From NCBI RefSeq assembly GCF_018128905.1, contig NZ_CP063808.1, positions 6,758,001 through 6,822,000 of the forward strand: a stretch of DNA of 64,000 nt. The letters are read 5' to 3'. This DNA comes from Streptomyces sp. A2-16. Lineage in GTDB: Bacteria; Actinomycetota; Actinomycetes; Streptomycetales; Streptomycetaceae. Shown in pieces: positions 15,405-23,367 of the stretch (positions are counted from its first letter, which is position 1; every line of letters starts with the position of its first letter). The notes beneath the pieces were generated by a model, which saw only the letters and a list, made by a program, of their open reading frames with translations, was not told the DNA's origin and did not search any database. The translations under genes and the position numbers were made by a program.

Positions 15405-16787
15405 GTGACCACCACGCTCGCAGGCGGCCGCGCCGCCCGCCGCCAGACGATGCGCCGCATCCGCCCGCGCCGTTCCCCGGCGACCGTCCTGCTGATCGCC
15501 GTATGGGCGGGCGCGGCCGGAGTGCTGTGGCTGTGGTGGCACAACACGCCGTCCGTGGCCGACGACAACAGCAAGATCCTCAACGCGGGCCGGATCACCG
15601 GTCTGCTGGCCGGCTATCTGATGGCGCTCGTGGTGCTCCAGATGGCCCGGGTGCCCGCGCTGGAGCGCCGGGTGGGCTCCGACCGGGTCGCCCGCTGGCA
15701 CGCGATGAGCGGCCGGTACACGCTCTGTCTGACGGTCGCCCACGTCTTCCTGATCATGTGGGGCTACGCCCTCCAGGCCGGCAAGGGCCTCGGCGACATC
15801 GTCCAGCAGACGATGGACTCCATCAACCAGCTCCCGGACATGGGCAAGGCGGCCATCGGCACCGGCCTGCTGTTCTTCATCGGGCTGATCTCGATCGGCG
15901 GGGTACGGAAGAGGATTCCGTACGACACCTGGTACCACGTGCACCTGCTGACGTACGCGGCGGTCTTCCTGACCTTCTGGCACCAGCTGACCACCGGCAA
16001 CGACTTCGCGGTCGAGCCGGTCGCCAAGACCGTCTGGTACGGGCTGTACGGCTCGGTCACCGCGCTGGTGCTCTGGTACCGGATCCTCACCCCGATCCGG
16101 CTGAACCTGCGGCACCGCATGTACGTCGAAGCGGTCGTCGAGGAGACCCCGGGTGTGGTGTCGGTGCTGATCGGCGGCCGGAAGCTGCACCGGATGGGCG
16201 CGGAGGCGGGCCAGTTCTTCCGCTGGCGGTTCCTCGCGCCGGGCATGCGGTTCAGCTCCCACCCGTACTCGCTGTCCGCGGCGCCCCGACCGGGCATGCT
16301 GCGGATCACGGTGAAGGCGATCGGCGACCACAGCGAGCGGCTGCGCGAGCTGGAGCCCGGCACCAAGGTGTGGGCCGAGGGGCCCTACGGCGCCCTGACC
16401 GCCCAGCGCCGCAGCCGCGGCAAGGTGCTGCTGGTGGCCGGCGGCGTCGGCATCACGCCGATGCGGGCCCTGTTCGAGACGCTGCCGGGCGCGGCCGGTG
16501 ACATCACCCTGCTGTACCGGGCCAACACCACCCAGGACCTGGCCCTGTGGGACGAGCTCGCCGCCATCGCGGACGAGCGCGGCGCCCGCCTGATGTACGC
16601 GGTCAACAGTCCGGACGGGGAGCGCCCGGACATCTCCGCCGAGTCCCTCCAGCGCAAGCTCCCCGACATCGACAAGCACGACGTGTTCATGTGCGGGCCG
16701 AACGGCTTCGCGCAGACCGTGTACGAAGCACTGCGCGGCGCGGGTGTGCCCGCCCGCCGCATCCATCACGAGTCGTTCGAGATGTGA
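15405..16787 (+). CDS. ferric-reductase-like transmembrane flavin oxidoreductase 2
   Basis: A 460-residue paralogue of the product at 13491 with the same architecture. The GTG start at 15405 follows GGAGG. Heme-ligand histidines are H99/H113 and H178 or H180/H193. FAD-binding HPYSLSAAP, NAD(P)-binding AGGVGITPMRALFE, VFMCGPNGFAQTVYEAL and a C-terminal HHESFEM are all present. It differs from paralogue 1 mostly in the N-terminal tail and the loop after helix 3. The order oxidoreductase, FMN-binding protein is repeated twice in this operon, so the locus arose by duplication of a two-gene unit. Predicted function: NAD(P)H oxidation coupled to transmembrane electron transfer onto the flavinylated partner. 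Confidence 0.93.
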   Translation: MTTTLAGGRAARRQTMRRIRPRRSPATVLLIAVWAGAAGVLWLWWHNTPSVADDNSKILNAGRITGLLAGYLMALVVLQMARVPALERRVGSDRVARWHAMSGRYTLCLTVAHVFLIMWGYALQAGKGLGDIVQQTMDSINQLPDMGKAAIGTGLLFFIGLISIGGVRKRIPYDTWYHVHLLTYAAVFLTFWHQLTTGNDFAVEPVAKTVWYGLYGSVTALVLWYRILTPIRLNLRHRMYVEAVVEETPGVVSVLIGGRKLHRMGAEAGQFFRWRFLAPGMRFSSHPYSLSAAPRPGMLRITVKAIGDHSERLRELEPGTKVWAEGPYGALTAQRRSRGKVLLVAGGVGITPMRALFETLPGAAGDITLLYRANTTQDLALWDELAAIADERGARLMYAVNSPDGERPDISAESLQRKLPDIDKHDVFMCGPNGFAQTVYEALRGAGVPARRIHHESFEM

Positions 16788-16816
16788 GCGACGGGAATCC
16801 AGGAGCTGTTGAAGCG

Positions 16817-17608
16817 ATGAGGAAGTCTCACCCCGTCCGTCGAGTCGTGCTCGCGACCGCCGCCACCGTCTCCGGTGTCGTGCTGATGCTGTCGCTGAAG
16901 CCGTCCACGGACCCGGCGTCCGCCCAGGCGGGCGGCACGCTCCCGCAGCAGACGGCCGCGGCGCAGGAGTCGGCCCAGGGCGGCACCGGGGCGGCCGCCG
17001 GCGCCACGGTCACCGGGGACGCGGTCCAGACGCAGTACGGGCCGGTTCAGGTCCGGATCACGGTCAGCGGCAACAAGATCACCAAGGCGGAGGCGGTCCA
17101 GGCGCCCAAGGGCGGCGAGAGCGACCAGAAGACCGCCCTCTCCGTCCCGAAGCTCAACGAGGCCGTGGTCGCCAAGCAGAGCCCGCAGATCGACACCGTG
17201 TCCGGGGCGACCTACACCAGCGAGGGCTACAAGAAGTCGCTGCAGTCGGCGATCGACAAGGCGAACGCGGCCGCGCCGCAGCCGTCGGCCCAGCCGTCGA
17301 AGCCGGCGGGCGGCAACGCGGGTGGCGGTGCCGCCGCCAAGACGGTGACCGGTGCCGTGTCGCAGACCCAGTACGGGCCGGTCCAGGTCCGGATCACGGT
17401 CGCCGGCGGCAAGATCACCAACGCCGAGGCCGTGCAGGCGCCGAAGGGCGGGACCAGCGACCAGAAGACGGCGCTGTCCATCCCGAAGCTCAACCAGGAG
17501 GCCGTGGCGGCCGGCAGCGCGGACATCGACTCCGTGTCCGGGGCCACCTACACCAGCGAGGGCTACAAGAAGTCGCTCCAGTCCGCGCTGGACCAGGCCG
17601 GTGGCTGA
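16817..17608 (+). CDS. extracytoplasmic protein with two tandem FMN-binding domains
   Basis: The ATG at 16817 (MRKSHPVRRVVLATAATVSG) gives 263 residues. A signal-anchor helix is followed by FMN-binding domain A (about 64-148) and domain B (about 174-263), joined by a Pro/Ala/Gly linker. Both carry DTVSGATYTSEGY or DSVSGATYTSEGY, with candidate flavinylated T132 and T244. The domains are near-identical over long stretches, so this is an internal duplication of the single-domain protein at 14863. Two covalent flavins on one arm would form a short redox wire from the oxidoreductase outward. The stop overlaps the ApbE start region. Confidence 0.92.
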   Translation: MRKSHPVRRVVLATAATVSGVVLMLSLKPSTDPASAQAGGTLPQQTAAAQESAQGGTGAAAGATVTGDAVQTQYGPVQVRITVSGNKITKAEAVQAPKGGESDQKTALSVPKLNEAVVAKQSPQIDTVSGATYTSEGYKKSLQSAIDKANAAAPQPSAQPSKPAGGNAGGGAAAKTVTGAVSQTQYGPVQVRITVAGGKITNAEAVQAPKGGTSDQKTALSIPKLNQEAVAAGSADIDSVSGATYTSEGYKKSLQSALDQAGG

Positions 17609-18401
17609 CACGGTGGCCGAGTCGGCACAAGCTCCCGCCGCGGTACGTCATGCGGAGGAGGTCATGGGGACGGTCTTCTCCTTCGACGTCCGCGGCGGGG
17701 AACCCGTTGCCGTGCAGACGGCACTGCGGGAGGCGGTGGCGGGACTGCACCGCGTGAACGAGGTGTTCAGCACCTACCGCGACGACAGCCAGGTCTCCCG
17801 GCTGGCCCGCGGGGAACTGACGCTCGACGAGTGCGATCCCGAGGTCGCCGAGGTGCTCGAACTGGGCGCCGAGGCCGAGCGGTTGAGCGACGGCTGGTTC
17901 AGCACGCGGTACGAGGGCCGTCTCGACCCCACGGGCATCGTCAAGGGCTGGGCGGTGGAACGCGCGGCCCGTCGCGTCGCCGAGTCGGGCGCGACCGGCG
18001 TCAGCGTCAACGGCGGCGGAGACGTGCAGCTGTTGGGCGTTCCGGGCCCCGACCGCCCGTGGCGCGTGGGAGTCTCGGACCCCCTGCGCCCGGGCGGCCT
18101 GGCGGCGGTGGTCTCGGCGGCGGGCGCGACGGAGCTGGCGGTGGCGACTTCGGGCACGGCCGAGAGGGGCGCCCACATCGTCGACCCGCGCACGGGCCGC
18201 TCGGCGGTCACGGACCTGCTGGCGGTGACGGTAGTGGCCCCCACCGTCACCTGGGCCGACTGCTGGGCCACGGCCGCCTTCGCGATGGGTTCCCGGGAGG
18301 GCCTGGCCTGGCTGGAGAGCCTGCCGGACACAGAGGCACTGCTGATCACGGCGGGCGACGAGGTCCTGATCACAGGGGGCCTGGCAGCTCGACTCGGGTG
18401 A
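17601..18401 (+). CDS. apbE: FAD:protein FMN transferase (ApbE)
   Basis: The GTG at 17601 overlaps the preceding stop by eight bases; a second in-frame GTG at 17613 is possible. The 266-residue protein shows AEEVMGTVFSFDV, the ApbE N-terminal motif, RLDPTGIVKGWAVERA, SVNGGGDVQLLG (FAD-binding loop) and ERGAHIVDPRTG (metal site). It joins FMN from FAD to threonine in SGAT motifs, exactly the motif found three times in the two preceding secreted proteins. There is no clear signal peptide or lipobox, so it may act before or during export, or lack a conventional signal. Its place at the operon end makes the module self-contained. Confidence 0.94.
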   Translation: MADTVAESAQAPAAVRHAEEVMGTVFSFDVRGGEPVAVQTALREAVAGLHRVNEVFSTYRDDSQVSRLARGELTLDECDPEVAEVLELGAEAERLSDGWFSTRYEGRLDPTGIVKGWAVERAARRVAESGATGVSVNGGGDVQLLGVPGPDRPWRVGVSDPLRPGGLAAVVSAAGATELAVATSGTAERGAHIVDPRTGRSAVTDLLAVTVVAPTVTWADCWATAAFAMGSREGLAWLESLPDTEALLITAGDEVLITGGLAARLG

Positions 18402-18413
18402 GCGGGTTTCCCC

Positions 18414-18444
18414 AGGGGCGCGGGGAACTGCGCGACCAGCCCCC
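18414..18444 (+). repeat. dispersed intergenic repeat, copy 4
   Basis: Copy of the element on the plus strand, 13 bases after the apbE stop (core AGGGGCGCGGGGAACTGCGC, then GACCAG). It lies between the convergent apbE and argR genes, again at a gene end and oriented with that gene. Confidence 0.7.
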
Positions 18445-18471
18445 ACAGACCCGCGCCCGACGAACCACCCC

Positions 18472-19017
18472 TCAATGCCCGTTCTGAGCCAACCGCAACA
18501 AATGCTCAGCCAGTGCCTGTCCCCCCGTAGGATTCCGGCTGATCAGCATCAACGTGTCGTCACCGGCGATGGTCCCCAGGATGTCGTGCAGCTCGGCCTG
18601 ATCAATGGCCGACGCCAGGAACTGCGCCGCCCCCGGAGGAGTCCGCAGGACCACGAGGTTCGCCGAAGCCTCCGCGGAGATCAGCAGCTCCTGCGACAGC
18701 CGCCGCATCCGCTCCTCCTTCGCCGACTCCCCCAGCGGAGCACGCGGGGTCCGGAAACCCCCCTCGCTCGGCACCGCGTAGATGAGATCCCCGTCGTTGT
18801 TGCGGATCTTCACCGCGTTCAGCTCGTCGAGGTCCCGGGACAGCGTCGCCTGGGTGACGCTCAGCCCGTCGTCGGACAACAGCTTGGCCAACTGGCTCTG
18901 CGACCGCACCGGTTGCCGGTTGAGGATGTCCACGATCCGCCGGTGGCGCGCGGTACGCGTCTGCGGCACCGCGGGCCCCGCGACCCCGTTGTGCTCGTGC
19001 TCCTGCGCATGACTCAT
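18472..19017 (-). CDS. argR: arginine repressor
   Basis: A 181-residue ArgR. The N-terminal winged helix (about 22-90) contains the SQ/TLSRDL recognition motif VTQATLSRDLDELNAVKI. The C-terminal oligomerisation and arginine-binding domain contains ILGTIAGDDTLMLISR, the conserved GTIAGDDT arginine-binding loop. ArgR hexamers with arginine bind ARG boxes; those before argC and argH are visible here. The 19-base gap to argD shows it is the promoter-distal gene of argC-J-B-D-R, so repression is autogenous. The N-terminal extension (about 20 residues) is common in streptomycete ArgR. Confidence 0.97.
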   Translation of the reverse strand: MSHAQEHEHNGVAGPAVPQTRTARHRRIVDILNRQPVRSQSQLAKLLSDDGLSVTQATLSRDLDELNAVKIRNNDGDLIYAVPSEGGFRTPRAPLGESAKEERMRRLSQELLISAEASANLVVLRTPPGAAQFLASAIDQAELHDILGTIAGDDTLMLISRNPTGGQALAEHLLRLAQNGH

Positions 19018-19036
19018 CGTCGTCTCATTCTCCGGA

Positions 19037-20224
19037 TCATCCGTCTCCCTCGGCGGCTCCCAGGATGCCGGGGAGAGCCTGAAGAAGCGCGTCCACTTCG
19101 TCGTCGCCGAGGTTCAGCGGCGGCATCAGCCGTACGACATCGGGGGCGGGCGCGTTCACCAGGAAACCGGCCTCCTGAGCCGCCTTCTGCACCTGCGGCG
19201 CGAGCGGCTCGGTGAGCACGATACCCAGGAGCAGCCCCGCACCCCGGACATGGGCGACCAGCGGGTTCCCCAGTGCCTCGATTCCGTCGCGCAGCTTCTC
19301 GCTCTGCCGCTTGACGTTCTCCAGCAACCCGTCGTTCGCGATGGTGTCGAGGACGGCGAGTCCCGCGGCGCAGGCGACCGGGTTACCGCCGAAGGTCGTG
19401 CCGTGCTGCCCCGGCTGGAGCAGTTCGGCCGCCCGCCCGAAGGCGACGGTCGCGCCGAGCGGCAGTCCGCCGCCGAGCTGCTTGGCGAGGGTGACCACGT
19501 CCGGCAGCACGCCGTCGTGGGCCTGGTACTCGAACCAGTGCCCGGTACGGCCGATTCCGGTCTGCACCTCGTCGAGGACCAGCAGCGCGCCCTTGGCCGC
19601 CGTGATCGCCCGGGCCGCCTTGAGGTAGCCGGCGGGCGGGACGACGACGCCGTTCTCGCCCTGGATCGGCTCGATGACGACCAGTGCGGTCTCCTCGGTG
19701 ACCGCGGCGTCCAGGGCCTGCGCGTCGCCGTAGGGCACATGCGTGACGTCGGCGGGCAGCGGCAGGAAGGGGGTCTGCTTGGCGGGCTGGCCGGTGAGCG
19801 CGAGGGCGCCCATGGTCCGGCCGTGGAAGCCGCCCTCGGTGGCGACCATGTGGGTGCGCCCGGTCAGCCGGCCGATCTTGAAGGCCGCTTCGACGGACTC
19901 GGCACCGGAGTTGCAGAAGAAGACCTTGCCGTCCCGGCCGAAGAGCTGGAGCAGCCGCTCGGCGAGGGCGACGGTCGGCTCCGCCATGAAGAAGTTGGAG
20001 ATGTGGCCGAGGGACGCGATCTGCCGGGTCACTGCCTCGACGACGGCCGGGTGCGCGTGGCCGAGGGCGTTGGTCGCGATACCGCCGACGAAGTCGAGGT
20101 ACTGCGTCCCCTCGCTGTCCCAGACCTTGAGTCCCTCGCCGCGGACGAGGGGCAGGCGCGGGGTGCCGTAGTTGTTCATGAGCGAGCCCTGCCAACGCTG
20201 GGTGAGCTCCTGATTGTCGGTCAT
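19037..20224 (-). CDS. argD: acetylornithine aminotransferase
   Basis: A class III PLP aminotransferase of 395 residues. It converts N-acetylglutamate 5-semialdehyde and glutamate to N2-acetylornithine and 2-oxoglutarate. Motifs: NSGAESVEAAFKIGR (PLP phosphate binding), LLVLDEVQTGIGRTG (D218 contacts PLP) and VVTLAKQLGGGLPLGA (K248 Schiff base). The start codon overlaps the argB stop by four bases (ATGA), so translation is coupled. In many actinobacteria the same enzyme also serves lysine synthesis; nothing here decides that. Confidence 0.97.
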   Translation of the reverse strand: MTDNQELTQRWQGSLMNNYGTPRLPLVRGEGLKVWDSEGTQYLDFVGGIATNALGHAHPAVVEAVTRQIASLGHISNFFMAEPTVALAERLLQLFGRDGKVFFCNSGAESVEAAFKIGRLTGRTHMVATEGGFHGRTMGALALTGQPAKQTPFLPLPADVTHVPYGDAQALDAAVTEETALVVIEPIQGENGVVVPPAGYLKAARAITAAKGALLVLDEVQTGIGRTGHWFEYQAHDGVLPDVVTLAKQLGGGLPLGATVAFGRAAELLQPGQHGTTFGGNPVACAAGLAVLDTIANDGLLENVKRQSEKLRDGIEALGNPLVAHVRGAGLLLGIVLTEPLAPQVQKAAQEAGFLVNAPAPDVVRLMPPLNLGDDEVDALLQALPGILGAAEGDG

Positions 20225-21129
20225 ACGGCATCCCCCTCTTGCGTGTCCGGCACGACCATCGTGCCGATGCCCTCGTCGGTGAAGATCTCCAGCAGGATCG
20301 AGTGCTGGACCCGCCCGTCGATGACCCGGGCCGTGTTCACGCCGTTGCGCACGGCGTGCAGACAGCCCTCCATCTTCGGGACCATGCCGGAGCTCAACTC
20401 CGGCAGCAGCTTCTCCAGTTGGGAAGCCGTGAGGCGGCTGATCACCTCGTCGCTGTTCGGCCAGTCCTCGTAGAGACCCTCGACGTCCGTGAGGACCATG
20501 AGAGTCTCCGCTCCAAGAGCAGCAGCGAGTGCCGCAGCCGCCGTGTCAGCATTGACGTTGTAGACATGTCCGTCGTCCTGGCTACGGGCGATCGACGAGA
20601 CGACCGGGATACGGCCGTCGGCGAGAAGTGCCTCGATCGCGCCCGTGTCGATCGCGGTGATCTCGCCCACCCGCCCGATGTCGACCAACTCGCCGTCGAT
20701 CTCGGGCTGGTGCTTGGTGGCGGTGATGGTGTGGGCGTCCTCGCCGGTCAGTCCGACGGCGAGCGGCCCGTGTTCGTTGAGCAGGTTGACCAGCTCGCGC
20801 TGCACCTGTCCGGCCAGCACCATGCGTACGACGTCCATGGCGTCCTCGGTGGTGACGCGCAGGCCGGCCTTGAACTCGCTGACGATGCCGTGCTTGTCGA
20901 GGGCGGCGCTGATCTGCGGGCCGCCGCCGTGCACGACGACCGGCTTGAGGCCGGCGTGGTGCAGGAAGACGACGTCCTGGGCGAAGGCGGCCTTGAGGTC
21001 CTCGTCGATCATGGCGTTGCCGCCGAACTTGATGACGACGGTCCTGCCGTTGTGGCGGACCAGCCAGGGCAGCGCCTCGATGAGGATCTGGGCCTTGGGG
21101 AGCGCGGTGTGCTTTCGCGTGGTGCTCAT
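20221..21129 (-). CDS. argB: acetylglutamate kinase
   Basis: The start is the ATG at 21129 (MSTTRKHTALPKAQILIEAL), overlapping the argJ stop (ATGA). The 302-residue amino-acid kinase phosphorylates N-acetylglutamate with ATP. Key parts: VVIKFGGNAMID (phosphate-loop lysine and GG), KPVVVHGGGPQI (substrate loop), and NVNADTAAAALAAAL with TDVEGLYEDW (nucleotide binding). The N-terminal helix before the kinase core is the one that makes the hexameric, arginine-inhibited ArgB in many bacteria, so allosteric feedback is plausible. Confidence 0.97.
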   Translation of the reverse strand: MSTTRKHTALPKAQILIEALPWLVRHNGRTVVIKFGGNAMIDEDLKAAFAQDVVFLHHAGLKPVVVHGGGPQISAALDKHGIVSEFKAGLRVTTEDAMDVVRMVLAGQVQRELVNLLNEHGPLAVGLTGEDAHTITATKHQPEIDGELVDIGRVGEITAIDTGAIEALLADGRIPVVSSIARSQDDGHVYNVNADTAAAALAAALGAETLMVLTDVEGLYEDWPNSDEVISRLTASQLEKLLPELSSGMVPKMEGCLHAVRNGVNTARVIDGRVQHSILLEIFTDEGIGTMVVPDTQEGDAV

Positions 21130-22277
21130 GAGCTGTAGGCGCTGTTCTCGTGGACGTAGTCTGCGGTGAGGTCGTTGGTCCAGATGGTGGCGGTCTCGGA
21201 CCCGGCGGCGAGGTCGGCGACGATGTGCACCTCGCGGTAGCGCATGTCGACCTTGTCGCGGTCCTCGCCGACGCCGCCGTTCTTGCAGACCCAGACGCCG
21301 TTGATGGCGACGTTCAACTGGTCCGGCTCGAAGGCGGCCTTCGTGGTGCCGATGGCGCTCAGGACTCGGCCCCAGTTGGGGTCCTCGCCGTGGATGGCGC
21401 ACTTGAGGAGGTTGTTGCGGGCGATGGAGCGGCCGACCTCGACGGCGTCGTCCTCGGAGGCCGCGTTGACCACCTCGACCTTGATGTCCTTGCTGGCTCC
21501 CTCGGCGTCCCGGATGAGCTGCTGGCCGAGGTCGTCGCAGACCGTCCGTACGGCTTCCGCGAACTCCTCGTGAGCCGGGGTCGCTTCGGAGGCGCCCGAG
21601 GCGAGCAGCAGCACGGTGTCGTTGGTGGACATGCAGCCGTCGGAGTCGACGCGGTCGAAGGTGGTCCGGGTCGCGGCCCGAAGTGCCTTGTCCAGTGCGT
21701 CACTCGGCAGGTCGGCGTCGGTGGTGAGGACGACCAGCATGGTGGCGAGGCCGGGGGCGAGCATGCCCGCGCCCTTGGCCATGCCGCCCACGGTCCAGCC
21801 GTCCTGGGTGACGACGGACGTCTTGTGGACGGTGTCGGTGGTCTTGATGGCGATGGCGGCCTTCTCACCGCCGTGCTCGGACAGCTGAGCGGCCGCGGCC
21901 TCGACTCCCGGCAGCAGCTTGTCCATCGGGAGCAGCAGGCCGATGAGGCCGGTGGACGCGACGGCGACCTCGCCCGCGCCGATCTCCAGCACCTCGGCGA
22001 CCTTCTCGGCGGTGGCGTGCGTGTCCTGGAAGCCTTTCGGCCCCGTGCAGGCGTTGGCGCCACCGGAGTTCAGCACGACGGCGGTCAGCTCACCGCTCTT
22101 GAGGACCTGCTCGGACCACAGCACGGGCGCGGCCTTGACGCGGTTGGAGGTGAAGACGCCGGCGGCGGCGCGGCGGGGCCCGGTGTTGACCACGAGGGCC
22201 AGGTCCGGGTTGCCGTTCTCCTTGATTCCGGCGGCGATGCCCGCCGCCTGGAACCCCTTTGCTGCCGTGACGCTCAC
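21126..22277 (-). CDS. argJ: bifunctional ornithine acetyltransferase / N-acetylglutamate synthase
   Basis: GTG at 22277 (MSVTAAKGFQAAGIAAGIKE) overlaps the argC stop (GTGA). The 383-residue proenzyme self-cleaves in LATMLVVLTTDA, between A178 and T179, leaving T179 as the N-terminal nucleophile of the beta chain. It recycles the acetyl group from N-acetylornithine to glutamate. The oxyanion residues lie in STGLIG (108-113). A monofunctional form would not show in sequence, but with no argA or argE seen here the cyclic pathway is the economical reading. Confidence 0.97.
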   Translation of the reverse strand: MSVTAAKGFQAAGIAAGIKENGNPDLALVVNTGPRRAAAGVFTSNRVKAAPVLWSEQVLKSGELTAVVLNSGGANACTGPKGFQDTHATAEKVAEVLEIGAGEVAVASTGLIGLLLPMDKLLPGVEAAAAQLSEHGGEKAAIAIKTTDTVHKTSVVTQDGWTVGGMAKGAGMLAPGLATMLVVLTTDADLPSDALDKALRAATRTTFDRVDSDGCMSTNDTVLLLASGASEATPAHEEFAEAVRTVCDDLGQQLIRDAEGASKDIKVEVVNAASEDDAVEVGRSIARNNLLKCAIHGEDPNWGRVLSAIGTTKAAFEPDQLNVAINGVWVCKNGGVGEDRDKVDMRYREVHIVADLAAGSETATIWTNDLTADYVHENSAYSS

Positions 22278-23302
22278 GGTGCGACTCCGATCGTGGAAAG
22301 ACCGAGCTCCTCGGGGAGACCGAGGGCGATGTTCATGCTCTGGACGGCACCGCCCGCGGTGCCCTTGGCCAGGTTGTCGATGGCGCTGATCGCGATGATG
22401 CGGCCCACGGACTCGTCGAGGGCGACCTGCACCTGAACGCCGTTCGAACCGTAGACGGACGCCGTGGCGGGCCACTGGCCCTCGGGGAGCAGGTGGACGA
22501 AGGGCTCGTCGGCGAGGGCCTTCTCGTAAGCGGCGCGGACGGACTCGGCGGTGACGCCGGGCCTCGCCTTGGCGCTGCACGTGGCGAGGATGCCGCGGGG
22601 CATCGGCGCGAGGGTCGGCGTGAAGGAGACGGAGATGTGCTCCCCCGCGACTCCGCTGAGGTTCTGGACGATCTCGGGGGTGTGCCGGTGGCCGCCGCCG
22701 ACGCCGTACGGCGACATGGACCCCATGACCTCGCTGCCCAGCAGATGGGGCTTGGCCGCCTTGCCCGCGCCGGAGGTGCCGGAGGCAGCGACGATCACGG
22801 CCTCGTGCTCGGCGAGTGCGGCGGCGTAGGCCGGGAAGAGGGCGAGGGTGACGGCGGTCGGGTAGCAACCGGGCACCGCGATGCGCTTGGACCCCTCCAG
22901 CGCGGCGCGGGCGCCCGGCAGTTCGGGAAGGCCGTAGGGCCAGGTGCCGGCGTGCGCGGAGCCGTAGAAGCGCTCCCAGTCGGCAGCGTCCTTCAGCCGG
23001 AAGTCGGCGCCCATGTCGATGACGAGGACGTCCGGGCCGAGCTGTTCGGCGACGGCGGCGGACTGGCCGTGGGGCAGCGCGAGGAAGACGACGTCGTGTC
23101 CGGCGAGGACGTCGGCCGTGGTCTCCTGGAGCACCCGGCCGGCCAGCGGCAGCAGGTGCGGCTGGAGCGAGCCGAGTCGCTGCCCGGCGTTGGAGTTGCC
23201 GGTCAGCGCGCCGATCTCGACCTCGGGGTGCGCGAGGAGCAGTCGCAGGACCTCACCGCCCGCGTATCCGCTCGCTCCGGCCACCGCCGCACGTACCGCC
23301 AT
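22274..23302 (-). CDS. argC: N-acetyl-gamma-glutamyl-phosphate reductase
   Basis: First gene of the arginine operon, 342 residues. The NADP-binding start is VAGASGYAGGEVLRLLLAHP. The catalytic Cys lies in IAVPGCYPTAVTLAL, and GGHRHTPEI holds the partner His. It reduces N-acetylglutamyl phosphate to the semialdehyde. A strong GGAGGAGG site precedes the ATG at 23302. ARG-box repeats at 23321-23366 lie where the promoter must be, so ArgR represses the whole argC-J-B-D-R unit from here. Confidence 0.98.
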   Translation of the reverse strand: MAVRAAVAGASGYAGGEVLRLLLAHPEVEIGALTGNSNAGQRLGSLQPHLLPLAGRVLQETTADVLAGHDVVFLALPHGQSAAVAEQLGPDVLVIDMGADFRLKDAADWERFYGSAHAGTWPYGLPELPGARAALEGSKRIAVPGCYPTAVTLALFPAYAAALAEHEAVIVAASGTSGAGKAAKPHLLGSEVMGSMSPYGVGGGHRHTPEIVQNLSGVAGEHISVSFTPTLAPMPRGILATCSAKARPGVTAESVRAAYEKALADEPFVHLLPEGQWPATASVYGSNGVQVQVALDESVGRIIAISAIDNLAKGTAGGAVQSMNIALGLPEELGLSTIGVAP

Positions 23303-23320
23303 GTCATCCTCCTCCTGGAT

Positions 23321-23366
23321 GGCATGACTATACGTTTCGCTGCACGTTTATGCAACCACATGCATA
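23321..23366. promoter_or_regulatory. ARG box operator upstream of argC
   Basis: GCATGACTATACGT (23322-23335) and the inverted pair TATGCA (23349-23354) / TGCATA (23361-23366) form AT-rich ArgR sites 20-65 bases before argC. TGCACGTTTATGCA (23341-23354) adds another half-site. It matches the site before argH, and the stretch ends two bases before the neighbouring gene's 3' end. Confidence 0.78.
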
Positions 23367-23367
23367 C

